Origin: Mesorhizobium sp. 113-3-3
GTDB taxonomy: Bacteria > Pseudomonadota > Alphaproteobacteria > Rhizobiales > Rhizobiaceae
Assembly: GCF_016756495.1 (NCBI RefSeq)
Contig: NZ_AP023243.1
Location: forward strand, 3,910,501 to 3,974,500
Direction: 5' to 3'
Length of the DNA: 64,000 nucleotides
The notes under the pieces were generated by a model. That model saw only the letters and a program-made list of their open reading frames with translations. It searched no databases and was not told where the DNA came from. Shown piece after piece: positions 8,330-16,831 of this stretch. Positions within the stretch are counted from its first letter, which is position 1. Each line of letters begins with the position of its first letter. The translations under genes and the position numbers were made by a program.

Positions 8330-10632
8330 CGTCTCCTGCCGCGCGAACCCGGTCGCGATTGCGACGCACGGGCGCGGCCCTTAGCCTTGTGAAACGACCT
8401 GGTGGAGCCTGGCAGGGGCTTCGGGTCGGTCAACATCTCGAAGCGCATCGCGCCGGCCATCGGCGCCACCTCGACGAGCCGGACCTCGACATGGTCCGCG
8501 AGCTGGTAGCCTTTGCCCGTGCGTTCTCCGAACAGGGAGCGAGCTGTTTCGTCGTATATATAGTAATCGCCGCCCAGAGTTGACACGGGGATGAAGCCAT
8601 CGGCGCCATATTGCGGCAACTGGACAAATAGTCCTGATTTGGTGACGCCGGAGATGCGGGCGTCGAACCGGTCGTCGATACGCTCGGCGAGATAGGCCGC
8701 GATCAGCCGGTCGACCGTGTCGCGCTCGGCCGCCATGGCGCGGCGTTCGGTGCCGGAGATCAGTATCGCAACGTCTTCGAGCCGAGCTGCCTCGTCCTGC
8801 GTCAGTCCTCCCGGACCGAGGCCGAGTGCGGCAATAAGCCCGCGATGCACGATCAAATCGGCATAGCGGCGGATCGGCGAGGTGAAATGCGCGTAGCGCC
8901 TGAGGTTGAGGCCGAAATGGCCGATATTCCCGGGCGAATATTCGGCCTGGCTCTGCGAGCGCAGCACCACCTCGTTGACCAGCGCCTCATTGTCGGCGCC
9001 GCGCACGCGCTCGAGAATACCGTTGAACTGGCTCGGCCGCATCTGCGCGCCGCGCGCCAGCGACAGGCCGAGCGTCTGCAGGAATTCGCGCAGCGATTCC
9101 TGTTTGGCGAGCGAGGGCGCGTCGTGCACGCGGTAGACCAGCGCCTGCTTCTTCGCCTCCAGCGTCTCGGCGGCGGCGACATTGGCCTGGATCATGAATT
9201 CTTCGATGAGCTTGTGGGCATCGAGCCGTTCCGGCACGACGACGCGGTCGACCGTGCCATCCGGCTTGAGCATGATCTTGCGCTCCGGCAGGTCGAGTTC
9301 GAGCGGCTGGCGGCCGGCGCGACCGCGCTTGAGGATCGCATAGGCATCCCATAGCGGCTTCAGCACCGTGTCGAGGATCGGGCCGGTCTTGTCGTCCGGC
9401 GCGCCGTCGATGGCTGCCTGCGCCTGCGGGTAGGCGAGCTTCGCGGCGGATTTCATCATCACGCGGTGGAAGGAGTGCCTGATCTTGTGGCCATCGGCGG
9501 CGAAGGTCATGCGCACGGCGAGCGCCGGGCGATCCTGGCCCTCGCGCAGCGAACAGAGATCGTTGGAGATGCGCTCGGGCAGCATCGGCACGACGCGGTC
9601 CGGGAAATAGACCGAATTGCCGCGCTTCAAGGCTTCGCGATCCAGCGCCGTGCCGTAGCGGACATAGGCGGCGACATCGGCGATCGCCACGGTGGCGATC
9701 ACGCCGCCCGGGTTCTTTTCGTCGAGATCGGGCGTCGCAAAGACGGCGTCGTCATGGTCCTTGGCGTCGGCCGGATCGATGGTGACCAGCGGCAGGTCGC
9801 GCCAGTCCTCGCGGTGATCAAGCGTCGCCGGCTTGACGGCTTCGGATTCGGCGATGACGTCGGCCGGGAAGATGTGCGGGATGTCGTGGGCGTGGATGGC
9901 GATCATCGAGACCGCCTTTTCGCTGGTCAGCGAACCCAGCACGTTGAGCACCTTGGCGCGCGGCAGCCCATAGCGGGAAGCCCGCGCCGGCTCGACCTCG
10001 ACCAGGTCGCCGTTGTTGGCGCCGTTCTGGAATTCCTTGTCGACGATCAACTCGGGCTGGCGCCGTTCCACCGGCTCGATGCGGAAGGTGCCGTCCTTCA
10101 GCACACGGAAGACGCCGAGGACGGCATCGGTGCGCTTCTCGAAGATCTTCATCACCCGTCCGGTATAGGCGGGGCCGGACGGATCGTCGGTCGGGAAAGT
10201 CTTGGCCAAGACGCGGTCGCCAATGCCCGGCGCCGGACCGTTGCCGCCGCGCGAGACGCGGATCGAGACCACGGGCGGCTCGCCTGTGCCGACGGCCTCA
10301 GCCGGATGCGCCAGCAAGATGCCGTCGCCGTCACGGCCGAAAATGTCGAGCACGACGACATGGGGCAGGGCGCCGACGCGGGCCAGCCGCTTGCGCTCCT
10401 TGGTGAGCACGCCTTCATCCTGCAGGTCGCGCAGGATGTCTTTCAGCCAGATGCGGTCGTCGCCTCGCAGCGCGAAGGCCTTGGCGATGTCGCGCTTTCC
10501 GGCACGGTCGGGATTTTCGGCGATATAGCGCAGGATTTCATCGCGCGAGGGCCGGTAGTCGTCCTTGACCTTGGCCCTCGTGTCGGCGGTGCGTGGATCG
10601 CCGTGGCTTCGTCCGGTGATCCTGCGCGCCAC
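8326..10632 (-). CDS. rnr: Ribonuclease R
   Basis: A 768-residue 3'-5' exoribonuclease of the RNB family, which degrades structured RNA. An N-terminal winged-helix region (residues about 20-85) precedes cold-shock/OB folds. The RNB domain has its metal-binding aspartates in IDPADAKDHDDAV (near residue 290) and the PERISNDLCSL motif. An S1 domain (RISGVTKSGLFVQL) lies near residue 660. The end is a basic tail (KAKGRARASQSR) suited to RNA. It starts six bases after the topA stop and overlaps the DUF983 start by four bases, so topA-rnr-DUF983 looks like one operon. Confidence 0.95.
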   Translation of the reverse strand: MARRITGRSHGDPRTADTRAKVKDDYRPSRDEILRYIAENPDRAGKRDIAKAFALRGDDRIWLKDILRDLQDEGVLTKERKRLARVGALPHVVVLDIFGRDGDGILLAHPAEAVGTGEPPVVSIRVSRGGNGPAPGIGDRVLAKTFPTDDPSGPAYTGRVMKIFEKRTDAVLGVFRVLKDGTFRIEPVERRQPELIVDKEFQNGANNGDLVEVEPARASRYGLPRAKVLNVLGSLTSEKAVSMIAIHAHDIPHIFPADVIAESEAVKPATLDHREDWRDLPLVTIDPADAKDHDDAVFATPDLDEKNPGGVIATVAIADVAAYVRYGTALDREALKRGNSVYFPDRVVPMLPERISNDLCSLREGQDRPALAVRMTFAADGHKIRHSFHRVMMKSAAKLAYPQAQAAIDGAPDDKTGPILDTVLKPLWDAYAILKRGRAGRQPLELDLPERKIMLKPDGTVDRVVVPERLDAHKLIEEFMIQANVAAAETLEAKKQALVYRVHDAPSLAKQESLREFLQTLGLSLARGAQMRPSQFNGILERVRGADNEALVNEVVLRSQSQAEYSPGNIGHFGLNLRRYAHFTSPIRRYADLIVHRGLIAALGLGPGGLTQDEAARLEDVAILISGTERRAMAAERDTVDRLIAAYLAERIDDRFDARISGVTKSGLFVQLPQYGADGFIPVSTLGGDYYIYDETARSLFGERTGKGYQLADHVEVRLVEVAPMAGAMRFEMLTDPKPLPGSTRSFHKAKGRARASQSRPGSRGRRR

Positions 10633-10638
10633 GCCGTC

Positions 10639-13260
10639 CTACCCTTTTTTCTTCGCGGCCGGCTTCTTGGCCGCTGTTTTCTTGGCGGCAGGCGCCTTGG
10701 CGGCCGCTGCCTTGCGGAACGGCTTCTTGCCGCCGCCGCCCTTGGCTTCCTTCTCGGCAATCAGCGCCAACGCATCCTCGATGGTCACCGATTGCGGATC
10801 CTTGCCCTTGGGCAGCGTGGCATTGACCTTGCCGAAATTGACATAGGGTCCGTATTTGCCGTCGCGCACGACGATCTTGCCGCCACCGTCAGGATGGTCG
10901 CCGAGCTCCTTGAGCGCAGCGGCAGTGCCGCCATTGCGGCCGCCCTTGCCCTTCGACTGCTTCTCGGCAATCACCGTGACGGCCCGGTTGAGGCCGATCG
11001 AGAACACGTCCTCGATGCTGTCGAGATTGGCATAGGTGCCGTCATGCAGCACGAATGGGCCGTAGCGGCCGAGCCCGGCCGAGATCATCTTGGACGTTTC
11101 AGGATGTTTGCCGATATCGCGCGGCAGCGCCAGCAACGCCAGTGCTTTCTCGTGGTCGATGGATTCCGGCGTCCAGCCCTTGGGCAGGCTCGAGCGCTTG
11201 GCTTCCTTGCCATCGCCGCGCTGCAGGTAGGGACCGAAGCGACCCGAGCGCAGGGTGATTTCCTCCGCCGTGTAGGGATCCTTGCCGAGCACCTTGGTGC
11301 CGTCATCGCCGCCGCCATTCTCGCCATTCGGATTGGCGGCGTCGCCGAGCTGGCGGGTGAAGGAGCATTCGGGATAGTTCGAGCAGCCGACGAAGGCGCC
11401 GAACTTGCCGAGCTTCAGCGACAGGTTGCCGGTGCCGCATTTCGGGCAGATACGCGGGTTGGAGCCGTCTTCCCGCGTCGGGAACACCAGCGGCGCCAGT
11501 TCCTCGTTCAGCGCATCGAGCACGTCGGTGACGCGCAGCTCCTTGATGTCGGCGACGGCCCCCGAAAAATCCTTCCAGAAATCGCGCAGCACGTCCTTCC
11601 AGGCGAGCTTGCCGTCGGAGATCTCGTCGAGCTTTTCCTCGAGCGAGGCGGTGAAGTCGTATTCGACATAGCGCTCGAAGAAGCTTTCGAGGAAGGCGGA
11701 CAACAGGCGGCCCTTGGCTTGCGGCACCAGCCGGCGCTTGTCGATCGTGACATAGTCGCGGTCTTCCAGCGTCTTCAGGATTGCCGTGTAGGTCGAAGGC
11801 CGGCCGATGCCGAGTTCTTCCAGCTTCTTGATCAGCGACGCCTCGGAATAGCGCGGCGGCGGCTCGGTCGTGTGCTGGGTGGCGTTGATCGCCTGGCGGG
11901 CAAGCTGCTCGCCGGCGCGAATTTCCGGCAGACGGCGGTTTTCCTCGTCTTCGGCGTCGTCGTCCTTCTGGTCGGTGTAGGCGGCGATGAAGCCGTCGAA
12001 GCGAACGACCGAACCGACAGCGCGAAGCTCGGCGGTGCGGGCGCCGTTGACCGCCTCGATCTCGACGGTGGTGCGCTCGATCTCGGCCGGCTGCATCTGG
12101 CTGGCGATGGCGCGCTTCCAGATCAGCTCATAGAGCCGCATCTGGTCGGAATCGAGATATTGCCGGACCGAGGCCGGCGTGCGCATGAAATCCGTCGGAC
12201 GGATCGCCTCGTGCGCTTCCTGGGCATTCTTGGCCTTGGTCGTGTAGAAACGCGGCTTTTCCGGCAGGTATTTCGGGCCGAATTCCTTGGCGATGGCGTC
12301 GCGGGCGGCGTCGATCGCCTCCGGCGCCATCTGCACGCCGTCGGTTCGCATATAGGTGATGAGGCCGGTGGTCTCGCCGCCGATCTCCATGCCTTCATAG
12401 AGCCGCTGCGCCACCTGCATGGTGCGGGTGGCGGAGAAACCGAGGCCCGAAGAGGCGGCCTGCTGCAACGTCGAGGTGGTGAAGGGCGGGCCGGGGTTGC
12501 GCTTGGTGGGCTTGGCTTCCACCGACAGCGCCTTGAAGGTCGCGCCCTCGAGCATCGCCTTGATGTCGTCGGCCTGAGCCTTGTTGGCAATGTCGAGCTT
12601 TTGCAGCTTCTTGCGCTCGAAGGCGGTCAGCCGCGCTTCGAAATTCTCGTTGCGCGGCGTGCCGAGGATGGCGGCAATCTGCCAATATTCCTCGCGGATG
12701 AAGCGTTCGATTTCGGATTCGCGGTCGCAGACGAGGCGCAGCGCCACGGACTGGACGCGGCCGGCCGAACGGGCGCCGGGCAATTTGCGCCACAGCACCG
12801 GCGACAGCGTGAAGCCGACGAGATAGTCCAGCGCCCGGCGAGCGAGATAGGCATCGACCAGCGGCGCATCGATCTGGCGCGGATTGGCCATGGCTTCCAG
12901 CACCGAGGACTTGGTGATGGCATTGAAGACGACGCGGCTGACCGGCTTGTCCTTCAGTGCGCGCTTCTGCTTCAGCACTTCCAGCACATGCCAGGAAATG
13001 GCCTCGCCCTCGCGATCCGGGTCGGTGGCGAGGATCAGGCCGTCGGCATCCTTGACCGCCTTGGCGATGTCGGCGAGCCGCTTGCCCGAGGCGGTGTCGA
13101 CCGCCCAGGACATGGCGAAGTCTTCATCCGGGCGCACCGAACCGTCCTTGGCCGGCAAATCGCGGACATGGCCGAACGAGGCCAGAACCTTATAGTTCTT
13201 GCCGAGGTATTTGTTGATTGTCTTCGCCTTGGCCGGCGATTCGACGACGACGACGTCCAT
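10639..13260 (-). CDS. topA: DNA topoisomerase I
   Basis: An 873-residue type IA topoisomerase that relaxes negative supercoils. TOPRIM residues occur in VVVESPAKAKTI (start) and ATDPDREGEAISWH (near 80). The catalytic tyrosine is Y303 in GLITYMRTDG. The C-terminus has one four-cysteine zinc finger (CPKCG...CSNYPEC) and three glycine/aromatic repeats (GRFGPYLQRG, GRYGPFVLHD, GKYGPYVNFG), then a lysine-alanine tail. This is the usual alphaproteobacterial arrangement. It is the first gene of the minus-strand topA-rnr run. Confidence 0.96.
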   Translation of the reverse strand: MDVVVVESPAKAKTINKYLGKNYKVLASFGHVRDLPAKDGSVRPDEDFAMSWAVDTASGKRLADIAKAVKDADGLILATDPDREGEAISWHVLEVLKQKRALKDKPVSRVVFNAITKSSVLEAMANPRQIDAPLVDAYLARRALDYLVGFTLSPVLWRKLPGARSAGRVQSVALRLVCDRESEIERFIREEYWQIAAILGTPRNENFEARLTAFERKKLQKLDIANKAQADDIKAMLEGATFKALSVEAKPTKRNPGPPFTTSTLQQAASSGLGFSATRTMQVAQRLYEGMEIGGETTGLITYMRTDGVQMAPEAIDAARDAIAKEFGPKYLPEKPRFYTTKAKNAQEAHEAIRPTDFMRTPASVRQYLDSDQMRLYELIWKRAIASQMQPAEIERTTVEIEAVNGARTAELRAVGSVVRFDGFIAAYTDQKDDDAEDEENRRLPEIRAGEQLARQAINATQHTTEPPPRYSEASLIKKLEELGIGRPSTYTAILKTLEDRDYVTIDKRRLVPQAKGRLLSAFLESFFERYVEYDFTASLEEKLDEISDGKLAWKDVLRDFWKDFSGAVADIKELRVTDVLDALNEELAPLVFPTREDGSNPRICPKCGTGNLSLKLGKFGAFVGCSNYPECSFTRQLGDAANPNGENGGGDDGTKVLGKDPYTAEEITLRSGRFGPYLQRGDGKEAKRSSLPKGWTPESIDHEKALALLALPRDIGKHPETSKMISAGLGRYGPFVLHDGTYANLDSIEDVFSIGLNRAVTVIAEKQSKGKGGRNGGTAAALKELGDHPDGGGKIVVRDGKYGPYVNFGKVNATLPKGKDPQSVTIEDALALIAEKEAKGGGGKKPFRKAAAAKAPAAKKTAAKKPAAKKKG

Positions 13261-13627
13261 GAGGTCTCATATCAGCTGTGATGCGCCAGAAGAATTCCGC
13301 TGCGCGCGACGAAATCTCGTTCTATTTGCCGCTCACATGGCCGCGCTTTTGCATCCGGTCAAGGGGAAGCGCCCAAATTGCGGAGCTGTTGGCAGCAATA
13401 CACTCTTAGAGTGTATGGAGAAAATCACAGATTTTGGCCTGGAGAGATGACGCACTTCGCTCGGCGCGAACGGCCCGATTCATTTTTCCGCCGAGTCGGG
13501 GAGAATGCGGCCGCGTACGACGGAGTGACGACGAAGAGAAAGGCCGTTGGGGCTGGCCGCCTGCTGCATGGAGGGATGCCTGGCGACCAGCTCTGTCCCG
13601 CCGGCAGGCGGGTGAAGGTATCGAGGA
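13261..13627. other. Intergenic region upstream of topA
   Basis: A 367-base stretch between the topA start and the end of the secreted repeat-protein gene. Short frames run through it on both strands, but none has a convincing ribosome site plus coding character. It should hold the topA promoter. The only clear structure is the perfect palindrome at 13398-13416. Confidence 0.6.
13398..13416. promoter_or_regulatory. Perfect 8+8 palindrome, possible operator
   Basis: ATACACTC-TTA-GAGTGTAT: two perfect 8-base arms with a 3-base centre, 138 bases upstream of the topA start. The dyad length suits a dimeric regulator. The right arm runs into an ATG that opens an 11-codon frame ending at 13450, which I do not call as a gene. 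I do not recognise the site. Confidence 0.35.
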
Positions 13628-14005
13628 TCAATCGGCTTTGGCGATGTGCCAGACGCCCGCGACGCCATCGCCAGCCACATCGCCGGCCTTCTTGTCCTTG
13701 ATGAAGGTGTAGAGCGGCTTGCCGTCATAGGCCCACATCTTGGTGCCGTCGGTACGGTCGACGATCGTCCAGCCTTCGGAGGTCTTCGCGCCGGCGTCGG
13801 CCTTCAGCGGCGGCCAGTTGGCGGCGCATTTGTCGTAGCAGTTCGATTTGCCCTTCTCGTCCTTGTCATAGGTATAGAGGGTCATGCCCTTGGCGTCCGT
13901 GTAGATCTTGGTGCCGTTGACCTCGGCTTCCTTCCACGCCTCGGCGGCAAAGGATGCGGCGGTGCTGAGAAGCAGTGCGGCCAGCCCTATGGTTATGGTT
14001 TTCAT
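13628..14005 (-). CDS. Secreted repeat protein of the COG4315 type
   Basis: A 125-residue exported protein. The signal peptide is MKTITIGLAALLLSTAASF with cleavage after AAEA or nearby. Two tandem repeats of about 45 residues follow, each with the family signature of an aromatic pair and aspartate (KGMTLYTYDKD and GKPLYTFIKDK). A CYDKCAANWPP segment in the first repeat fits a haem- or metal-related role often suggested for this family. The function is not established. It is divergent from ccdA, a thiol redox gene for cytochrome c maturation, which is compatible with a periplasmic redox role (inference). Confidence 0.85.
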   Translation of the reverse strand: MKTITIGLAALLLSTAASFAAEAWKEAEVNGTKIYTDAKGMTLYTYDKDEKGKSNCYDKCAANWPPLKADAGAKTSEGWTIVDRTDGTKMWAYDGKPLYTFIKDKKAGDVAGDGVAGVWHIAKAD

Positions 14006-14182
14006 GGAAATCTCCCTGGCTGATATCGAGACGCGCGGGAAATCGCGGTCTCTTTGACATCAACGTCCCATGCCGCCGCTTTCGTCCCTAATGTCCGTAT
14101 GCGGCTGACTTTCCACACAATGGTGATTGGCAGACAGGCCTGGCCGTCGCTATATCCGCCCGGGAGCAGTCGGAGTTTTGGA

Positions 14183-14929
14183 ATGGCACTGGATATCGGC
14201 TATGTCAGCGCCGTCGGGGCAGGGGCCATCTCGTTCCTGTCGCCTTGCGTGCTGCCGCTGGTGCCGCCTTATCTCTGCTACATGGCAGGTGTGTCGGTCG
14301 ACGATTTTCGCGGCGATGCGGGCGTCACAGCACGCGAAGGCACGCGCGGCGCACTGCTTTATTCCTCGATCGCCTTTGTGCTCGGCTTCTCGACCGTGTT
14401 TGTCGCGCTTGGCGCCGGTGCCTCGACCATCGGCAGGCTGCTGCGGGTCTGGCAGGAGCAGCTGGCGATGGGCGCCGGCGTGCTGATAATCCTGATGGGC
14501 CTGAATTTCCTCGGCATATTGCGCATTCCGCTGTTGTCGCGCGAGGCGCGCTTCCAGTCGCAGGGCAAGCCGGCCAGCGCCATCGCCGCCTATGTTATGG
14601 GGCTCGCCTTCGCCTTCGGCTGGACGCCCTGCATCGGCCCGGTGCTGGGGCCGATCCTGACGCTGGCCGGCGGACGCGAAACCGTGGGCGAGGGCGCGCT
14701 ATTGCTCGCCGCCTATTCGCTCGGACTTGGCATCCCCTTCCTGATCGCCGCCCTGTTTTCCGGCGCCTTCATGCGCTTCCTCGGCAAATTCCGCCTCCAT
14801 CTCGGCCGCGTCGAAAAGGCCATCGGCGCGCTGCTGGTGGTCGCCGGCGTGTTTTTCCTCACCGGCGGCGTGCAGACGGTGTCCTACTGGCTTCTGGAGA
14901 ATTTTCCGGTGCTGGGACGGTTGGGGTAA
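14183..14929 (+). CDS. ccdA: Cytochrome c biogenesis protein CcdA (DsbD family)
   Basis: A 248-residue inner-membrane thiol reductase with six membrane helices, which carries electrons from cytoplasmic thioredoxin to periplasmic thiol proteins. The two redox cysteines lie in the mirrored motifs SFLSPCVLPLVPPYL (helix 1) and FGWTPCIGPVLGPIL (helix 4). I chose ATG 14183 because CGGAG (14171-14175) precedes it at good spacing and the product starts MALDIGYVSAVGAG, typical for the family. A longer frame from 14054 has no such support. Confidence 0.93.
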   Translation: MALDIGYVSAVGAGAISFLSPCVLPLVPPYLCYMAGVSVDDFRGDAGVTAREGTRGALLYSSIAFVLGFSTVFVALGAGASTIGRLLRVWQEQLAMGAGVLIILMGLNFLGILRIPLLSREARFQSQGKPASAIAAYVMGLAFAFGWTPCIGPVLGPILTLAGGRETVGEGALLLAAYSLGLGIPFLIAALFSGAFMRFLGKFRLHLGRVEKAIGALLVVAGVFFLTGGVQTVSYWLLENFPVLGRLG

Positions 14930-14935
14930 AAGGAT

Positions 14936-15130
14936 GACCTGCAGCCATGTCTCGGTGACATCGTGGCCAAGGTGCAATGGTCGGGCGACTACGAACGGAA
15001 GGATGGGAGCGCCTTACCCATCGATTTCAAGGTCGACTACCTCATCGAAAGACGCGACGGTCGGCTAAAGGTATTTGGCTGGATTTCCGGCGATGAACAG
15101 GCTGAATTCAGGAAGCACGGCTTGATATAG
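14936..15130 (+). pseudogene. 5'-truncated NTF2-like (SnoaL/DUF4440-type) remnant
   Basis: Directly after the ccdA stop, and in the same frame, 65 codons read as a coherent protein end: GDIVAKVQWSGDYERKDGS, then LPIDFKVDYLIERRDGRLKV, then FGWISGDEQAEFRKHGLI and a stop. The alternating strands and GDEXXXXXKHGL end look like the last half of an NTF2-like fold protein. There is no ATG and no ribosome site; only an internal GTG near 14963 could start it. Most likely the tail of a gene whose 5' part has been deleted. Family assignment is by pattern. Confidence 0.6.
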
Positions 15131-15254
15131 ATGCAAATCCGCTGACTAAGAGTCAGCTTCTCCCACATCTCACCGGAATTTAACCGCATTGGTGCAACAT
15201 GGCGCCGCTGCTAGCATGATTTGATTCCCAACCCTTTTCACACGGTTGCCTTCC

Positions 15255-16631
15255 ATGAGCCAGAGATCCTGCCTGTCCGTCATCCTCGCCGCCGGCGAAG
15301 GCACGCGCATGAAGAGCGCGCTGCCGAAGGTGCTGCACCAGATCGCGGGCCTGCCGATGGTCGCCCATGTGGTGAAGGCGGCCGATGCCGCCGGTGCCAC
15401 CAGCGATGCCATCGTCATCGGCCATGGCGCGGAAGAGATGCGCAAGGCGGTGGCGAAATTCGCACCCAAGGCCGAGACCTTCGTGCAGGAAAAACGCCTG
15501 GGTACGGCGCATGCGGTTCTTGCCGCACGTGAAGCGATATCAAGGGGTTATGACGACATCCTGGTGATGTTCGGCGATACGCCGCTGATCGACGCGGAAG
15601 CGCTGAACCTGGCTCGGCTGAAACTCGCCGAAGGTGCGGCCGTCGCCGTGATCGGCTTCCGCCCACCTCTTCCAAACGGCTATGGCCGGCTGGTCGAAAA
15701 AGGCGGCAAGCTGATTGCCATCCGCGAGGAAAAAGACTGTTCCGAGGCGGAAAAGAAGATCGGCTTCTGCAATGCCGGCATGATGGCGGTCGCCGGCGCC
15801 CACGCGCTGAAGCTGCTCGACGCGGTCGGCAACAAGAACGCCAAGGGCGAGTACTATCTGACCGACATCGTCGAGATCGCCAGCGCGCAAGGTCTCGATG
15901 TCGTCGCCACCGAGGCCAGTTTCGAGAATGCGCTCGGCATCAACAACCGCGCCGAGCTGGCGCAGGCCGAAGGCATCTGGCAGGCACGCCGCCGCCAGGA
16001 GGCGATGCTGTCGGGCGTGACGCTGCTCGCGCCGGAGACCGTGTATTTCTCGCACGACACCGAGATCGGCGCCGACACCATCGTCGAGCCGAATGTCTGG
16101 TTCGGTCCAGGCGTGAAGATCGCCGGCGGCGCCAAGATCCATGCCTTCAGCCATGTCGAAGGGGCCACCATTGCATCGAATTGCGATGTCGGGCCGTTCG
16201 CACGGTTGCGGCCGGGCGCCGATCTTCGCAACAAGGCGAAGGTCGGCAATTTCTGCGAGGTCAAGCAGGCTGTTGTCGAGGAGGGCGCCAAGGTCAATCA
16301 TTTGACCTATATCGGCGATGCCCGCGTCGGCGCGGGCGCCAATATCGGCGCCGGCACCATCACCTGCAATTATGACGGCTATTCGAAATTTTTCACCGAT
16401 ATCGGCGAGGGGGCTTTTGTCGGCTCGAATTCCTCGCTGGTGGCGCCGGTGTCGATCGGCAAGGGCGGCTACATCGCCTCCGGCAGCGTCATCACCGAAA
16501 GCGTGCCCGACGATGCGCTGGCCTTCGGCCGCGCCCGCCAGAAGACGATCCCCGGCAAAGGCAAGGAGTTGCGCGAGCGATTTGCCTCGGCCGCGGCGGC
16601 GAAGAAGAAGGCAGCCGGCGCAGACCACTGA
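15255..16631 (+). CDS. glmU: Bifunctional GlmU: GlcN-1-P acetyltransferase / GlcNAc-1-P uridyltransferase
   Basis: A 458-residue enzyme that makes UDP-GlcNAc for peptidoglycan and lipid A. The N-terminal nucleotidyltransferase has [19 protein letters not shown] and the [11 protein letters not shown] block. The C-terminal left-handed beta helix begins near residue 255 and contains the hexapeptide pattern and the [14 protein letters not shown] acceptor/acetyl-CoA site. ATG 15255 gives [14 protein letters not shown]; a frame that opens at TTG 15246 adds only three residues. It is followed 200 bases later by glmS, so two steps of the same pathway are neighbours. Confidence 0.96.
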   Translation: MSQRSCLSVILAAGEGTRMKSALPKVLHQIAGLPMVAHVVKAADAAGATSDAIVIGHGAEEMRKAVAKFAPKAETFVQEKRLGTAHAVLAAREAISRGYDDILVMFGDTPLIDAEALNLARLKLAEGAAVAVIGFRPPLPNGYGRLVEKGGKLIAIREEKDCSEAEKKIGFCNAGMMAVAGAHALKLLDAVGNKNAKGEYYLTDIVEIASAQGLDVVATEASFENALGINNRAELAQAEGIWQARRRQEAMLSGVTLLAPETVYFSHDTEIGADTIVEPNVWFGPGVKIAGGAKIHAFSHVEGATIASNCDVGPFARLRPGADLRNKAKVGNFCEVKQAVVEEGAKVNHLTYIGDARVGAGANIGAGTITCNYDGYSKFFTDIGEGAFVGSNSSLVAPVSIGKGGYIASGSVITESVPDDALAFGRARQKTIPGKGKELRERFASAAAAKKKAAGADH

Positions 16632-16831
16632 CGGTCAGCCGGCGCGCTTTCCTCCGCCAAAGCAATCGAAAAAACCGAGCAATTGCAGTAACCGGATTGC
16701 AAGAGCGGTCCGGCATGATGCATGCGTTGAAAAACGTCCTTTACACCGGACGAAATGCAATGTGACTTTCGCGGCAGGCCGGCCATCCCTAAGTATCGCT
16801 GGTTTTCCGTGGGGAATCGGGGGCTATCTGC

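Noticed and set aside
9466..13281. A 1271-codon open frame on the plus strand across topA and rnr
   Set aside because: It is exactly antisense to two well-supported genes and comes from the GC-rich third codon positions. The product has no domain and is rich in R/G/V/H/D as expected of a shadow.
13199..13712. Small plus-strand frames in and around the gap before topA, including an 11-codon frame at 13415
   Set aside because: No convincing ribosome site or domain, and overlap with topA or the secreted protein gene for the longer ones.
16720..16770. A 16-codon frame (MMHALKNVLYTGRNAM) before glmS
   Set aside because: No ribosome site and no structure around it, unlike the ORF at 34609.
16632..16831. 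A possible glmS ribozyme before glmS
   Set aside because: That ribozyme is typical of Gram-positive bacteria and I see no matching core in the 200 bases.
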